Shown here: piece after piece, positions 22,451 through 31,613 of the stretch
Layout of the letters: every line of letters begins with the position of its first letter
Position numbering within the stretch: position 1 is the stretch's first letter
Origin: Fomitopsis serialis
Lineage: Eukaryota; Basidiomycota; Agaricomycetes; Polyporales; Fomitopsidaceae
Length of the DNA: 58,669 bases
Reading direction: 5' to 3'
Assembly: GCF_022376445.1 (NCBI RefSeq)
Contig: NW_025955202.1
Span: forward strand, 1 to 58,669
Notes under the pieces: model-generated
The model's input: the letters and a program-made list of their open reading frames with translations, nothing else
What the model was told of the DNA's origin: nothing
Database searches by the model: none
Program-made: the position numbers and the translations under genes

Positions 22451-24055
22451 CTAGATGCAAATTGGGCAGGGATTGACACTGCAAATGTAACCGTCATCGA
22501 GGCAGAGGGTGCATAGTTCATCGCCACAGCTGCTCTCGACGTCATCCTCCATACTCTCCACCCATTCCTTCTCCGCAGTCGCAAAATCCTCGCCCTCAAC
22601 ATACTTCTGCCAGGTGGAGGCAAGGCGGGTACTCGTAACGAAGGCGATGCCAGCCTGCGCGAAAGGCGGAACATCTTCCTTCCGATCCGAGCTGTAATCG
22701 AGCAGACTCGTGCCATGGTCGTGCTCAGGCATCCACGCGATCATCGTGTTGGGAGCCTGGCATACCTTGATGCCATAGACTGCCTCGTAGAAACTCCCTC
22801 CTGTCATACCCTTGCGGCGAGAAGTCGTCCATGAGAACGCCCATTTCTGGGGCTGTTTCTCTCGATGAATGGCGCTACAAGATATGCATCAGGACCGATC
22901 CAAGGAAATGGTGTAAGAGCACTTACCGCGCATAGTTACAACCAGCCACACCTGCAGGTGGTGCGAGTTCGGCATCATTGAACTCGACGTACTCGTCTCC
23001 GCACTCCACCATATAGATGCCTTTCGACTCCCGCGACTTCGAATTGGCGTCCATGCGACCCATCGAATTCTCGGAAAGGTACGACTCGAACGGAGCGAGG
23101 ACCTCCTCAGGAAGGTGCGACTGGATCAGATTCCAGAAGAGAGCAAATACTGATGATACGCGGAAGTCGTGCTCCCGTATGAATTCTGCGGTGTGTTTGG
23201 AGGAGCGGAGGTTCCGAGCCCAGTCGTACAGAGGGTGGCTGCGAGAACCAGCAGTGTAGCCGAGAAGCACAAGCTTCCCCGGGTCCTCGAGCTGGTGCAC
23301 AAGTGTCAATAACGAGCACAAATGAGACTCAAATATTGCCTGCTCACCCTGACTGATCTTCTCATATCAGCCGACTGCTCTGTCTCGCCATTTGCGTATG
23401 CCAGAACCTTCTTGTCCTTACAGAAGTCCCGGATTATAATCATGACGACCTTGCCTGTTTTCCTGTCCCGAAAAACTACACTCTCCTCCTCGTGCACAAT
23501 GTGTGCGAGCTTCGAGGGGTCCTCCACGGCAATAGGGTGCCGTGTGTGGCGCCTGTCCGCCTGCTTGCCCTCCTCAATTCGAGGTCTCCACTGCTCGGCT
23601 GTCTCGGGCGACTCAGCAACCCACCAATGGTAGTCGGGGTATGGCTTGGTGAGTGGGTCAACAAAAACCTCTGTCGTGTTCTCGTCGAGCCAGGCTGCCT
23701 TGCCGGCCTCATCTAGCCTCCGCAGGTGCAGGCGCGCAGCGAGATCCCTGCACATCTCCTCCCGCACTTGGGTGTTCTGCTTACGCAGGACAAGGGCCTG
23801 CTCGAGTTGATTCGGAAGTTGCTGGGCCCGGGTATGAGCACACCATCCCAAGAAACCAGCAAAGAGGTCGCCTGCGGGGGAAGGAATGCCAAGGGAGGCG
23901 AGTCGAAAGTGTAGTAAAGCTGTGAGTTGTAGGCGGGGATAGGGATTGCTCGAACGAGCAAGTAACTCGAGAGCAGCCGCATCGCCACTGATGTCTTCGA
24001 TGAGAGCGGAGTATGCTGCTTTCCGGGCCTCTTTCTTTTCTTTCCGCGAAGGCAT
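22451..24055 (-). CDS. Putative 2OG-Fe(II) dioxygenase-like protein, 498 aa
   Basis: Exons 23348-24055, 22927-23291 and 22451-22874 splice through GT-AG introns to 499 codons with no frame break. The N-terminus MPSRKEKKEARK is basic. A middle region contains VVFRDRKTGKVVMIIIRDFC and YTAGSRSHPLYDW. The C-terminal half has NYARAIHREK, GGSFYEAVYGIKV, APNTMIAWMPEHDHGTSLLD and GIAFVTSTRL, ending in a Cys-rich tail (CTLCLDDGYICSVNPCPIC). From memory this layout resembles the lineage-expanded fungal TET/JBP-like 2OG dioxygenase proteins, where a strand with HxD is followed by GGxF and a distal His. Here the first pair would be H-R-E rather than HxD, so activity is uncertain. The tail could bind zinc. 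An uncharacterised basidiomycete family is the alternative. Its ATG lies 59 bp from the 5' LTR of the gypsy element, so native promoter space is nearly nil. Confidence 0.55.
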
Positions 24056-24114
24056 CGTGAGCCCTGAATGCAGATGAATGAGCTCTGCGTGAGCGGAGCC
24101 AGTGGGCGCACCGC

Positions 24115-25109
24115 TGTCCTGAGCCAATATTGTTTGGCTCAAGGAACATGGTATATACCTCTATTTCCTTTCTATTGATATGACCTGTTACCAGACTACT
24201 CATTCACAGCACAGCCCCCTGCAGTGCATAGCCATGGTCATGTGAGACTAGTCTAGAAGGTCACGTGGGCTTTGAGATTGCAGTGTGACTGGTGGCATAG
24301 TCATGAGTACAGCATGAGCACAGCCACGCACAGCCTACGCACAGCCCCCGGACTGGTTAGGGCCTGCTGGGCAATCCACATGTTGTCTCAGAGTACAGCC
24401 TCCAGATGTATTTCAAATAGGATACAAGGCAGTGCTAGATACTGACTTGTGATTGGCTGACCCATGTCATATGGCAGTACAGGCTGTACCACATGAGTCG
24501 CTTTGAAGTACATAGCTGTGTTCATGACTAAGGATGAGTAAGGACTGACTAAGTAGTGTAATCTGTATGAGTAAAGCTGTTCCCCACATGTATATAAGGC
24601 CCCCAGTTTTCCATGGATGAGGCAGTCAAGTTCTCCCAGATTCTCAGTGTAGATCTTGTGAGCTGCTGCTCTGCAAGTTAGTAACATAAGCTAACAAGCG
24701 GCATCCTAGTGTGCAATATACTACAGTTCAGCTTAACAGTCTATTGTGTGACTTCAAGCCCCTGTTAGTGCCTCTAGTGATTCTTGATCGGTAAGCTGTT
24801 TACCTTAATCAGCAACTCTTGTAGTCACGTCTCAGTCACGCACGTCACTCGTATCCACGTATTCCAGTCCAGTGGGTAGGCTAGTGGTTAGTCTATCCAT
24901 TCAGCACGTCACGTCACTTCAACGAGATCAGCCAAGTTATAGTGTGTAAAGGCAATTCAATTGCTGTGGTAAGTAAAAACAACTGTACTTGCTAACAAAC
25001 TTTACAGTACTACCAACACTCAACCAACCCCCTCTACAACGAACAACTGTGATAGCCCGGTATTGCTCATACCCGGTGAACCGCAGCAGAAACACATTCT
25101 GACCTGACA
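24115..25109 (+). repeat. 5' LTR
   Basis: Starts tgtcctgagcc and ends gacctgaca. A perfect 7-bp inverted repeat, gagccaa-tattgt-ttggctc, lies within the first 26 bases. Identity to the 3' LTR runs from 24115 to 25107 without indels and with two substitutions. Confidence 0.92.
24591..24600 (+). promoter_or_regulatory. LTR TATA box
   Basis: tatataaggc about 480 bp into the LTR is a strong TATA-like element, placing the probable element transcription start and U3/R border near 24.62 kb. The 3' LTR has the same sequence near 35.92 kb. Confidence 0.55.
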
Positions 25110-25113
25110 TCAG

Positions 25114-25133
25114 TGGAGCCCACCGCGAGGGGG
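25114..25133 (+). other. Probable tRNA primer-binding site
   Basis: tggagcccaccgcgaggggg begins four bases after the 5' LTR end. It starts with TGG, the complement of a tRNA CCA end, as expected for a minus-strand primer site. The tRNA species is not identified. Confidence 0.5.
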
Positions 25134-25291
25134 AAAACCTATTGAGTATTACCATTGCTGTGAACATTAACTAAGTACAGTTCATCGCCACAGCCAGTAC
25201 TCAACTCATCAACCCTCTCCATTGGGGAACATATAGGCAATTACTGCTTATAGACCACACAATTCCCACGATCACCAGCACTGCAGCGACA

Positions 25292-26743
25292 ATGGCGAAC
25301 TTAACAGGTGTACCAGCATTGCCCATGCCTGGGAGCAAGAGCGCTCCCAAGAAGTTCAAAGGGAAGTATACTGAAGTGAAACTCTTTATCCAGCACTATG
25401 AACGTATCTGTGCCAAGCTTGGCATAGACTCAGCAAAGGAGCAAATTGAGAATCTGCCTCAATATTGCAACCGTCGAGTACAGAACTTCGTTGAGAGTCT
25501 ACCATCATACCGTGCCGCGGTAGCGAACTGGGATACTTTCAAGGCTGATGTTCTCAAGTACTTTGATGCTGACCGAGATGATCGAAGGTACAAGGTGAAG
25601 CACCTTGAAGCGTATGTATTGAAAGCCAGGAAGAAGTCAATGATCAAGAGTCTAGGAACATGGCGAGAGTACACAAGGGACTTCCTAACTATCTCAGGAT
25701 GGTTAAAGAACAAGGGTCGCATTTCATCTGATGATGAGGCTCTCTATTTCTGGAAAGGAATCCCTCGTGCTTTCCGCCAAGTTCTAGAGCCACGACTGTT
25801 GGCATCCCAGCCAACCTATGACTTATCAAAGCCATTCAGTATGAGCGACGTGAACCAGAAGGCCGAAGCATTGCTCCAGCGCAACCGCTTCGACAGTGAT
25901 AGGCTCCCGTCAGATGACGAAGATGATTCTAACTCAGATTCTGATTCAGATGACAGTGATACTGACAGTTCCAGCAACTCAGATAGTGACACTGAAGAGG
26001 AATCCAAGAAGAAGACTACTTCTAAGAAGAAGCGTAAGCTTACTAAGAAGAAGCCTGCACATAAGGATCCTGACACAGATGAAGAGGATTCTACCGACCG
26101 CAAGAAGGTACAAGCCGCACAGCGAAAGGCAGCTCGAGAAGATGCAAAGAAGAATGGTGAAGTGGAGGATCTCATCCGTCAGATGAATCGAATGTCAATC
26201 AATGACCCAGAATACAAGATATTGTATTTTCGGGCTTGCACAATGAGCCCATTGGTTGCATCGATCCTCACACCGCCTGGACGACCTAGCATGAGTATGG
26301 CCAGCCAATCTATTGCTGGCACAGCTGGTAACGATAATAAGCCAAGTATGCCGCAAGGTGTTACTAGGCCACCGATGAAGTGTTACGGATGTGGTGGAAG
26401 CGGACATGGTATCGGAACTTGCCCAGAGATTAACACTCTCATTGCCCAAGGTGCTATTGCACGAGATGGGTCCGGGCGGCTCGTCATGAAAGACGGGTCG
26501 CGCATTTTCCGAAACATGGACGAACCATTCACCATAGCTATCCGGCGACAATCGACTCCGAGCTCTCACTTCATTATGACCGAGCCGAAGCAGTCATACT
26601 GCTCGCATGCTATATCGAAGAGTATGATTCGGAGGACGAGCCGGTACAGGTACGGAACATTCAGACGGATGAAGGAGAGGATGGTTTCGCATTCGGAGCC
26701 GAGCGTACAGCTAAATCTACACGCGACGCACGTGAACGTGTAA
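25292..26743 (+). CDS. gag: Gag polyprotein (N-terminal and zinc-knuckle part)
   Basis: 483 residues as read. The first 200 residues form a retrotransposon Gag-type helical region (FKGKYTEVKLFIQHYERICA; TWREYTRDFLTISGWLKNKG). A low-complexity acidic Asp/Ser tract then runs into a Lys-rich tract, roughly residues 205-265. A CCHC zinc knuckle (CYGCGGSGHGIGTC, encoded at about 26380-26421) follows. Gag packages element RNA into particles. The frame after about 26545 looks unnatural; the neighbouring +1 frame carries the better protein (next entry). The true product is probably longer and this copy is shifted. Codon use is AT-richer than in the following 5.7 kb. Confidence 0.85.
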   Translation: MANLTGVPALPMPGSKSAPKKFKGKYTEVKLFIQHYERICAKLGIDSAKEQIENLPQYCNRRVQNFVESLPSYRAAVANWDTFKADVLKYFDADRDDRRYKVKHLEAYVLKARKKSMIKSLGTWREYTRDFLTISGWLKNKGRISSDDEALYFWKGIPRAFRQVLEPRLLASQPTYDLSKPFSMSDVNQKAEALLQRNRFDSDRLPSDDEDDSNSDSDSDDSDTDSSSNSDSDTEEESKKKTTSKKKRKLTKKKPAHKDPDTDEEDSTDRKKVQAAQRKAAREDAKKNGEVEDLIRQMNRMSINDPEYKILYFRACTMSPLVASILTPPGRPSMSMASQSIAGTAGNDNKPSMPQGVTRPPMKCYGCGGSGHGIGTCPEINTLIAQGAIARDGSGRLVMKDGSRIFRNMDEPFTIAIRRQSTPSSHFIMTEPKQSYCSHAISKSMIRRTSRYRYGTFRRMKERMVSHSEPSVQLNLHATHVNV

Positions 26744-27357
26744 CTAGGAATCCTATCGTGCCACCAGTCACTGTACAGGAGAAGATTGGTAAGACTAAGC
26801 CAGCTAGTAGTGGACCAGACAAACGTGACGTACCTCCACATCTACCATCCGCATCACAGCCCGCGCCCGACGCAACGCGAACTTCCGCCCGACTACGCGG
26901 CGAGCAAGCTCCTCCGATCCCAGTGCATCGGGGGGACAGAGTCATGCAGCCGACGCAGCCGACTCAGCACGATCGCGTGGGTAGCGAGCCCCCACTCGCA
27001 TGGAAGACCGCGAGGCCCATAGACGTAGCGGCCCGGCAGTTCGATGCAAGTGATGATGACGCTATCATGGAAGACGCACCATCAGCACGATCGCCGGAGA
27101 AAGAGAACGAATCCACTGCACGTACCGAAAAGGAGAAGACAACTAAGCATGAACCTGTGAAGCGCATCCCGCGCCAGAATCAGGTACAAGCTCAGGTCGA
27201 CCCCTGGCAGGTTCTGGCCAAGGTGTTGAACACTCCGGTGACCTTGCCAGTCGGTGAGATATTTGGGGTCTCGAAGGACCTGACTCACAATCTTCAGGAG
27301 GTCTTGAAGCCCAAGCCGGCCGCGAAGAACGTTGTAGCGGCAGCGTTTGTCCCCTGA
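26545..27357 (+). CDS. Gag C-terminal / spacer region in shifted frame
   Basis: In the frame offset from Gag the sequence is open from about 26545 (ATIDSELS, then EEYDSEDEPVQVRNI) to a TGA at 27355. Residues such as VDPWQVLAKVLNTPVTLPVG and EIFGVSKDLTHNLQEVLK resemble the segment that precedes the protease in fungal Ty3 elements. The TGA is followed in the same frame by IYLRLEVDERP and the protease, so one CGA-to-TGA change or stop readthrough would join them. It is listed separately because the sequence as given does not join it to Gag. Confidence 0.6.
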   Translation, partial: ATIDSELSLHYDRAEAVILLACYIEEYDSEDEPVQVRNIQTDEGEDGFAFGAERTAKSTRDARERVTRNPIVPPVTVQEKIGKTKPASSGPDKRDVPPHLPSASQPAPDATRTSARLRGEQAPPIPVHRGDRVMQPTQPTQHDRVGSEPPLAWKTARPIDVAARQFDASDDDAIMEDAPSARSPEKENESTARTEKEKTTKHEPVKRIPRQNQVQAQVDPWQVLAKVLNTPVTLPVGEIFGVSKDLTHNLQEVLKPKPAAKNVVAAAFVP

Positions 27358-27390
27358 TCGAAAGGCGCGTTAATTTATCTGCGACTAGAA

Positions 27391-28518
27391 GTGGATGAAC
27401 GCCCCGTGACGGCGATCATCGACACCGGATCTCAGCTAAACATCGCCAGTCGAACGCTCTGGAAGACTCACCTTAATCGCCCAATGGACGTCACCCGATC
27501 GTGTCAGATGAATGACGCGAACGGAGGGGCGGGAGCCCTGCGTGGACTGGTCGAGAATGTCGTCTTGAAGTGCGGTCGCGTCCCGACGTACGCGAACCTA
27601 TACATCGGCGACAAGGTGCCGTTTGACTTGCTGCTCGGACGACCCTGGCAGCGCGGTAACTACGTGAGCATTGACGAACGCGAAGACGGAACATACCTGT
27701 TGTTTAAGAACAACCAAATGGAAGTTCAGCACGAGATCCTCGTAATGCCCGATGGCATTAATCCCGGATGGTCGTATGAGCCCGCGGTATGGCTCGGAAA
27801 GGATGGGAAGGTGCCAGCCGGCCCGACGGACGCGGAACCGTCCACCGTGCTTGCTTGTGGCAGCCCCGCCGCGCTGACCTCCTATGCCGAGCAGTGGCAA
27901 GCCTCGCGTGAGTCAGAAAAAGGAGACGTACTATACGACGACTTACCTGATCAATTGAACGCACCCGCGAGCCCTGACGAAGACACTAAGGTTGGGTGGT
28001 TCGATCCCAACCTCCTGACGCGACAACTGTATGGCCTCGTGCGGTCCGCACGCGAGCAAGCGACCCTCGAGCCTAAGGAGCAAATGACTCACCGGTGCGG
28101 AGCGCACAGCTTCGCGGACTGCCCCGCAAAGCTCTCCGAAGCCAAGCGCAGTTCAATAAGTCAGCTCGACAGAAGATGGGACGACTTACATGATGCCAAT
28201 ACCCCAGAACGAACTTCCGCCAATCCCATCGCTCCCGACATTCGCGCAGCGGTCCACTTGACATTAGCAAGTCGGATTCGCAATCTCGATGGCCACAAAG
28301 AAGGCCGCCTAGCTCAATCCGGTATGGGCAGTGGAGAGATGGACGCCGAGGTTAATGAGCAGCTAGGAAGAGGAGGCGGCTTGATATTGAGGGACCAGGG
28401 ACTGATAACGTGTCCCCTATGCCGAGGAACACGCCTGCGAACGTTGACGAAGAGGCGCAAGATGAGCGCGCAAGCCGTATCCAGCAAGCAGAATTCAGAG
28501 CAAAGCGAGAAGAGATGA
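27391..28518 (+). CDS. Retroelement aspartic protease region
   Basis: The retropepsin active site appears as VTAIIDTGSQLNIAS (Asp-Thr-Gly) near residue 10, with the flap/second-half pattern VPFDLLLGRPWQRGNYVSI further on, typical of fungal Ty3 proteases. About 250 residues after the protease fold are acidic and disordered, and no further domain is seen. Reading continues upstream to 27358 in the same frame, so the ATG may not be the real start. Known role: cleavage of Gag-Pol into mature proteins. Base composition is GC-rich, unlike the RT region. Confidence 0.8.
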   Translation: MDERPVTAIIDTGSQLNIASRTLWKTHLNRPMDVTRSCQMNDANGGAGALRGLVENVVLKCGRVPTYANLYIGDKVPFDLLLGRPWQRGNYVSIDEREDGTYLLFKNNQMEVQHEILVMPDGINPGWSYEPAVWLGKDGKVPAGPTDAEPSTVLACGSPAALTSYAEQWQASRESEKGDVLYDDLPDQLNAPASPDEDTKVGWFDPNLLTRQLYGLVRSAREQATLEPKEQMTHRCGAHSFADCPAKLSEAKRSSISQLDRRWDDLHDANTPERTSANPIAPDIRAAVHLTLASRIRNLDGHKEGRLAQSGMGSGEMDAEVNEQLGRGGGLILRDQGLITCPLCRGTRLRTLTKRRKMSAQAVSSKQNSEQSEKR

Positions 28519-28915
28519 AGGAGGACGAGTTTGAGAGCGAAGACGACCGCGCGAGAGAGAAGTCGCCAGCAGACGCCGGCACCGAGACAGCGGTGCAAGT
28601 CGATCGAGGAACGGACGTATCGGAGAAGATCTGGCTGGGCCCAGGAGATCGCAGATTCGATCTGCAGGCGCCCGTGGCTGTGGCGCGACGCGCGCTGGCT
28701 CTCTCTCTCCCTGCGACCTCTACCAGTACCCTCGATTCTCGACATGACTCCGCGCTCACGACCTCAAATCGTTACGGGACCATGGGACGACATCGGTTAG
28801 GAGTTAGGGGAGGGATAAACGGCTTAGGTGAGCACCTCCCGCTTTGGTATTTAGCTCGCGCGAGCGAGCACCTTCGTCCACAACCCAAGTCCATCCCCCG
28901 TCCTCCACGCCCGTC

Positions 28916-31021
28916 ATGGCTTATCCACGCGGCCCGTCCGGTGTCTCTCTCCCTCCCATCGACCAGATCTTTGAGATCGACCGTCTCCCCGAGTTCGCGC
29001 ACCAGGACCAGGTCCTCAACGTGGTCCCCTTCAGCCAGGTTGTCCCCGTTCCGCCGGGCCTGCCACGCGGGTACATCCCGCCGCAGGACCTGTTCCACAG
29101 CATGGACCGCGACCGGTTCAGCTCGGACGTCGTACGCCCCCATCCCTCCTCCGTCATCTCGACCAAGAACGCGCAGGTGCGCGGAGAGCTCGTCGACACG
29201 AACGGAAACGAGGTCACGATCGTAACGCTGGACGACGCGGCCATTACCTACCAGCAGCCAGGCGAGAGCGGAACCAACGCAGCCGGTGTACGCGTCGCCG
29301 CCTTCATCTCGAAGAACCCTAACGAGCCCAAGCAGGTCGTCACCCCGGGCATCCGCAAGGCCGACTATCCCTTCCATCGCCAGGCGCAGGAGATGCGCGC
29401 CCGTCTGCTCGATCCACGCGCACACCTCGCGCCTACCCTGCACTCTAGCACGAACCCGTCGCACATCTACCCGCCCGGACATCCGATGCACGCAGCCCAT
29501 GGTTTCCCTGTAAGTGACGACCCCTTCGCCAACTTCAAGCTACACTTACACGAGCTTGCGAAGGACCCGCCGCCGCCTCTTCCGCGTGCGCGTTCGCGCC
29601 GCGGCGGCGTGCCTCCTGCGCTCGCGCCGCGCAAGCCGTCGGGCTCGCGCACTCCGCGTAACCAGCCGCAGGCCCCGGCCTTCGTCCCACGTCCCCAGGC
29701 TCCGGCCTTCGTCCCGCGCCCCCATCCCAACTCGTATGCGCAGGCCGTGCAGCCTCCGCGCGCGACCACCTCTACTACGGCTATGGCCCCCGCCCCCGGA
29801 GCGCCTCCCATCGACCCCTATCACCTCTACGCCGGACGCACGCCCTTCCGCCTCCCTCTTCCGGACTCGGACCCGGCCCCTCGCCCAGTTCGACTCGGCT
29901 CACCGCTGTTCGCGAAGGCCGTCAACGACCTGCGCCCGAACCCATTCATGGACGAGGGTACCGTCTTGAAGACCACGTCCACGGCCCCTTCCTCGCTGCC
30001 TCCGCCTACGCCTTCGCCGGTCCCCTCGATTGCCAGCCGCCGTCCTCCTGCGCCCGCTAACTCACCGCAGTTGCAGTACCCCGGCGACGAGGTAGTGCCA
30101 CGCGCTGGGTCCGCCGCACTCTCCTCGCATCCGTCCATGCCGGATCTCGAGACCGTGCCGCCGTCAAGTGACGAGGAAGACATGGTACTCGTATCGGACT
30201 CCGAAGACCTCGAAGCAAACAAGGCGGACGCGCCGAAGGCGCGTGCTCGCCGCCATTTCAGCACACTCTCAAACGTCGACGAGCTCGACTCCGACGGCGT
30301 GGTCATTGACAAAGAGGACCTACCGGGTGGTAAGTCCGACCCTGCCTTCGAAGTCACATCCGCTAATGGTTGGCCTCCGGTGCACGTAGAAGACGTCGGC
30401 GCGAAGCCCGAAATGACGTTCAAGGAGCTCTTAGAAAAAGCCGAAGAAGAGTTCGAGCCCCACAATGAGATCGAGTCCGACTACGATACGGACCGTGACG
30501 CCATCCCACCTTACAAGGTACGAAGACATCCAAACATGGATGTCATCTACGAGAAACTGACGTTCACCCTCGACAACGCCACTCACCCGATGGACACGCA
30601 AACTCGCGACGCCGTACGAATCGCGCTTGTCAAGGCCTTTCGCGCCGCCCGTGCGCGCGGTCGCCACGACGGTATGCGCGAGGCCCGCAAGCGAGAATGG
30701 ATGACGCACCCGGACAGTGACTTCGTGCAAGTTGCGAAGCGCGGCAAGTACAAGAAACACCTCGGGCACTTTCGTGGCAACCCGATGTTGCATAAAAGGG
30801 AGCGCGAGCAGCTGTGTGAGCTACACGCGTATTTCTCTCGCTACCGCACTGCTGATCCGCAACGCAATGGACTCGACGACACCGACACTATCCTCGCCCT
30901 CATCGACACCTCGCTCAAATACAACGCGGCGGGCGAATACGGCATCCTGCTGCACTCGCAATGCATGCAGAACGTGTTCGGCGCGCCCGGCGAGTACTCC
31001 GCCTACTCCATTCATAACTAG
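28916..31021 (+). CDS. Accessory ORF of gypsy element, unknown function, 702 aa
   Basis: An uninterrupted frame (open from 28844) lies between protease and RT. Start chosen at the ATG giving MAYPRGPSGVSLPPIDQIFE. Visible parts: a conserved-looking N-terminal block with LNVVPFSQVVPVPPGLP; a Pro-rich middle with a direct repeat of QAPAFVPRP; an acidic Ser/Asp/Glu stretch (SSDEEDMVLVSDSEDLE); and a basic, helical C-terminus (AFRAARARGRHDGMREARKR). No domain is recognisable. The region just upstream in another frame encodes GGINGLGEHLPLWYLARASE, which I recall as a recurring motif in similar Agaricomycete elements, so the protein may originally start there. A role in packaging or nucleic-acid binding is only a guess from the basic tail. 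Confidence 0.7.
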   Translation: MAYPRGPSGVSLPPIDQIFEIDRLPEFAHQDQVLNVVPFSQVVPVPPGLPRGYIPPQDLFHSMDRDRFSSDVVRPHPSSVISTKNAQVRGELVDTNGNEVTIVTLDDAAITYQQPGESGTNAAGVRVAAFISKNPNEPKQVVTPGIRKADYPFHRQAQEMRARLLDPRAHLAPTLHSSTNPSHIYPPGHPMHAAHGFPVSDDPFANFKLHLHELAKDPPPPLPRARSRRGGVPPALAPRKPSGSRTPRNQPQAPAFVPRPQAPAFVPRPHPNSYAQAVQPPRATTSTTAMAPAPGAPPIDPYHLYAGRTPFRLPLPDSDPAPRPVRLGSPLFAKAVNDLRPNPFMDEGTVLKTTSTAPSSLPPPTPSPVPSIASRRPPAPANSPQLQYPGDEVVPRAGSAALSSHPSMPDLETVPPSSDEEDMVLVSDSEDLEANKADAPKARARRHFSTLSNVDELDSDGVVIDKEDLPGGKSDPAFEVTSANGWPPVHVEDVGAKPEMTFKELLEKAEEEFEPHNEIESDYDTDRDAIPPYKVRRHPNMDVIYEKLTFTLDNATHPMDTQTRDAVRIALVKAFRAARARGRHDGMREARKREWMTHPDSDFVQVAKRGKYKKHLGHFRGNPMLHKREREQLCELHAYFSRYRTADPQRNGLDDTDTILALIDTSLKYNAAGEYGILLHSQCMQNVFGAPGEYSAYSIHN

Positions 31022-31613
31022 GCTGGAGCTCGACGTCGCGCTCACCCTGCTGTACGTCAACTTCCTTGGTATCAACCTGGTCACGGTAACTTACGATTCT
31101 GGACAGAGATCTCGTGCTCGGACGTACGGCGATCTACTACGACTGACAATATACATTCAAAAGGCCAACTTCGTTCTTCCGCCTCAGTACGATTTGTCTT
31201 GTGCTTCGACTTATGATTGGTGTTACGAACTGACTTCTCCTTCGATTCTGATGTATCTTTTCGTGACTGTAACTCTTTCAGTGCTTAGACGCGAGCACGA
31301 GTATTCGTGGCATGCCCCCAAAAGCGTGCCGGGATGCTCGTGCCTCGCAATTATGTTTATCTCTTATGGTTCGACTTGTATGTATACTTCTGCTTTGAAT
31401 TGTGTGTATGCCTCGGTTTTGACTCGCGCCTCGGTTCCGACTCTTACGAACTATATGTGGTGTACGATATTAGGCTTGCATTCTCGACTCAGTCGTAGTG
31501 TACAAGTCTGCGATGTAAATTCCTCGAAAAGCCCCGAATATATTGGCCGTATTCGGTACTCCGCGTGTGCGCAGCGACTCGACTCGACCAATATAGGTGC
31601 ACAAGAACTAGCT
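31022..31613 (+). other. Spacer before RT polyprotein
   Basis: Rich in T and in tta/ttc/tat-type triplets. It is open in the polyprotein frame, but the translation (Cys/Tyr/Leu-rich) has no domain. It may be untranslated spacer that happens to lack stops. Confidence 0.4.

Noticed and set aside
28410..29225. 271-residue frame overlapping protease and accessory ORF
   Set aside because: Only a short piece (GGINGLGEHLPLWYL) looks conserved; the second half is a shadow of the accessory ORF. Mentioned there instead.
28772..30793. Minus-strand frames under the accessory ORF
   Set aside because: Codon-position shadows of the GC-rich sense frame; compositionally biased and without domains.
30717..31613. 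Treating the whole 1548-codon frame as Pol from its first ATG
   Set aside because: The first 300 residues overlap the accessory ORF in another frame and then run through domain-free T-rich spacer.
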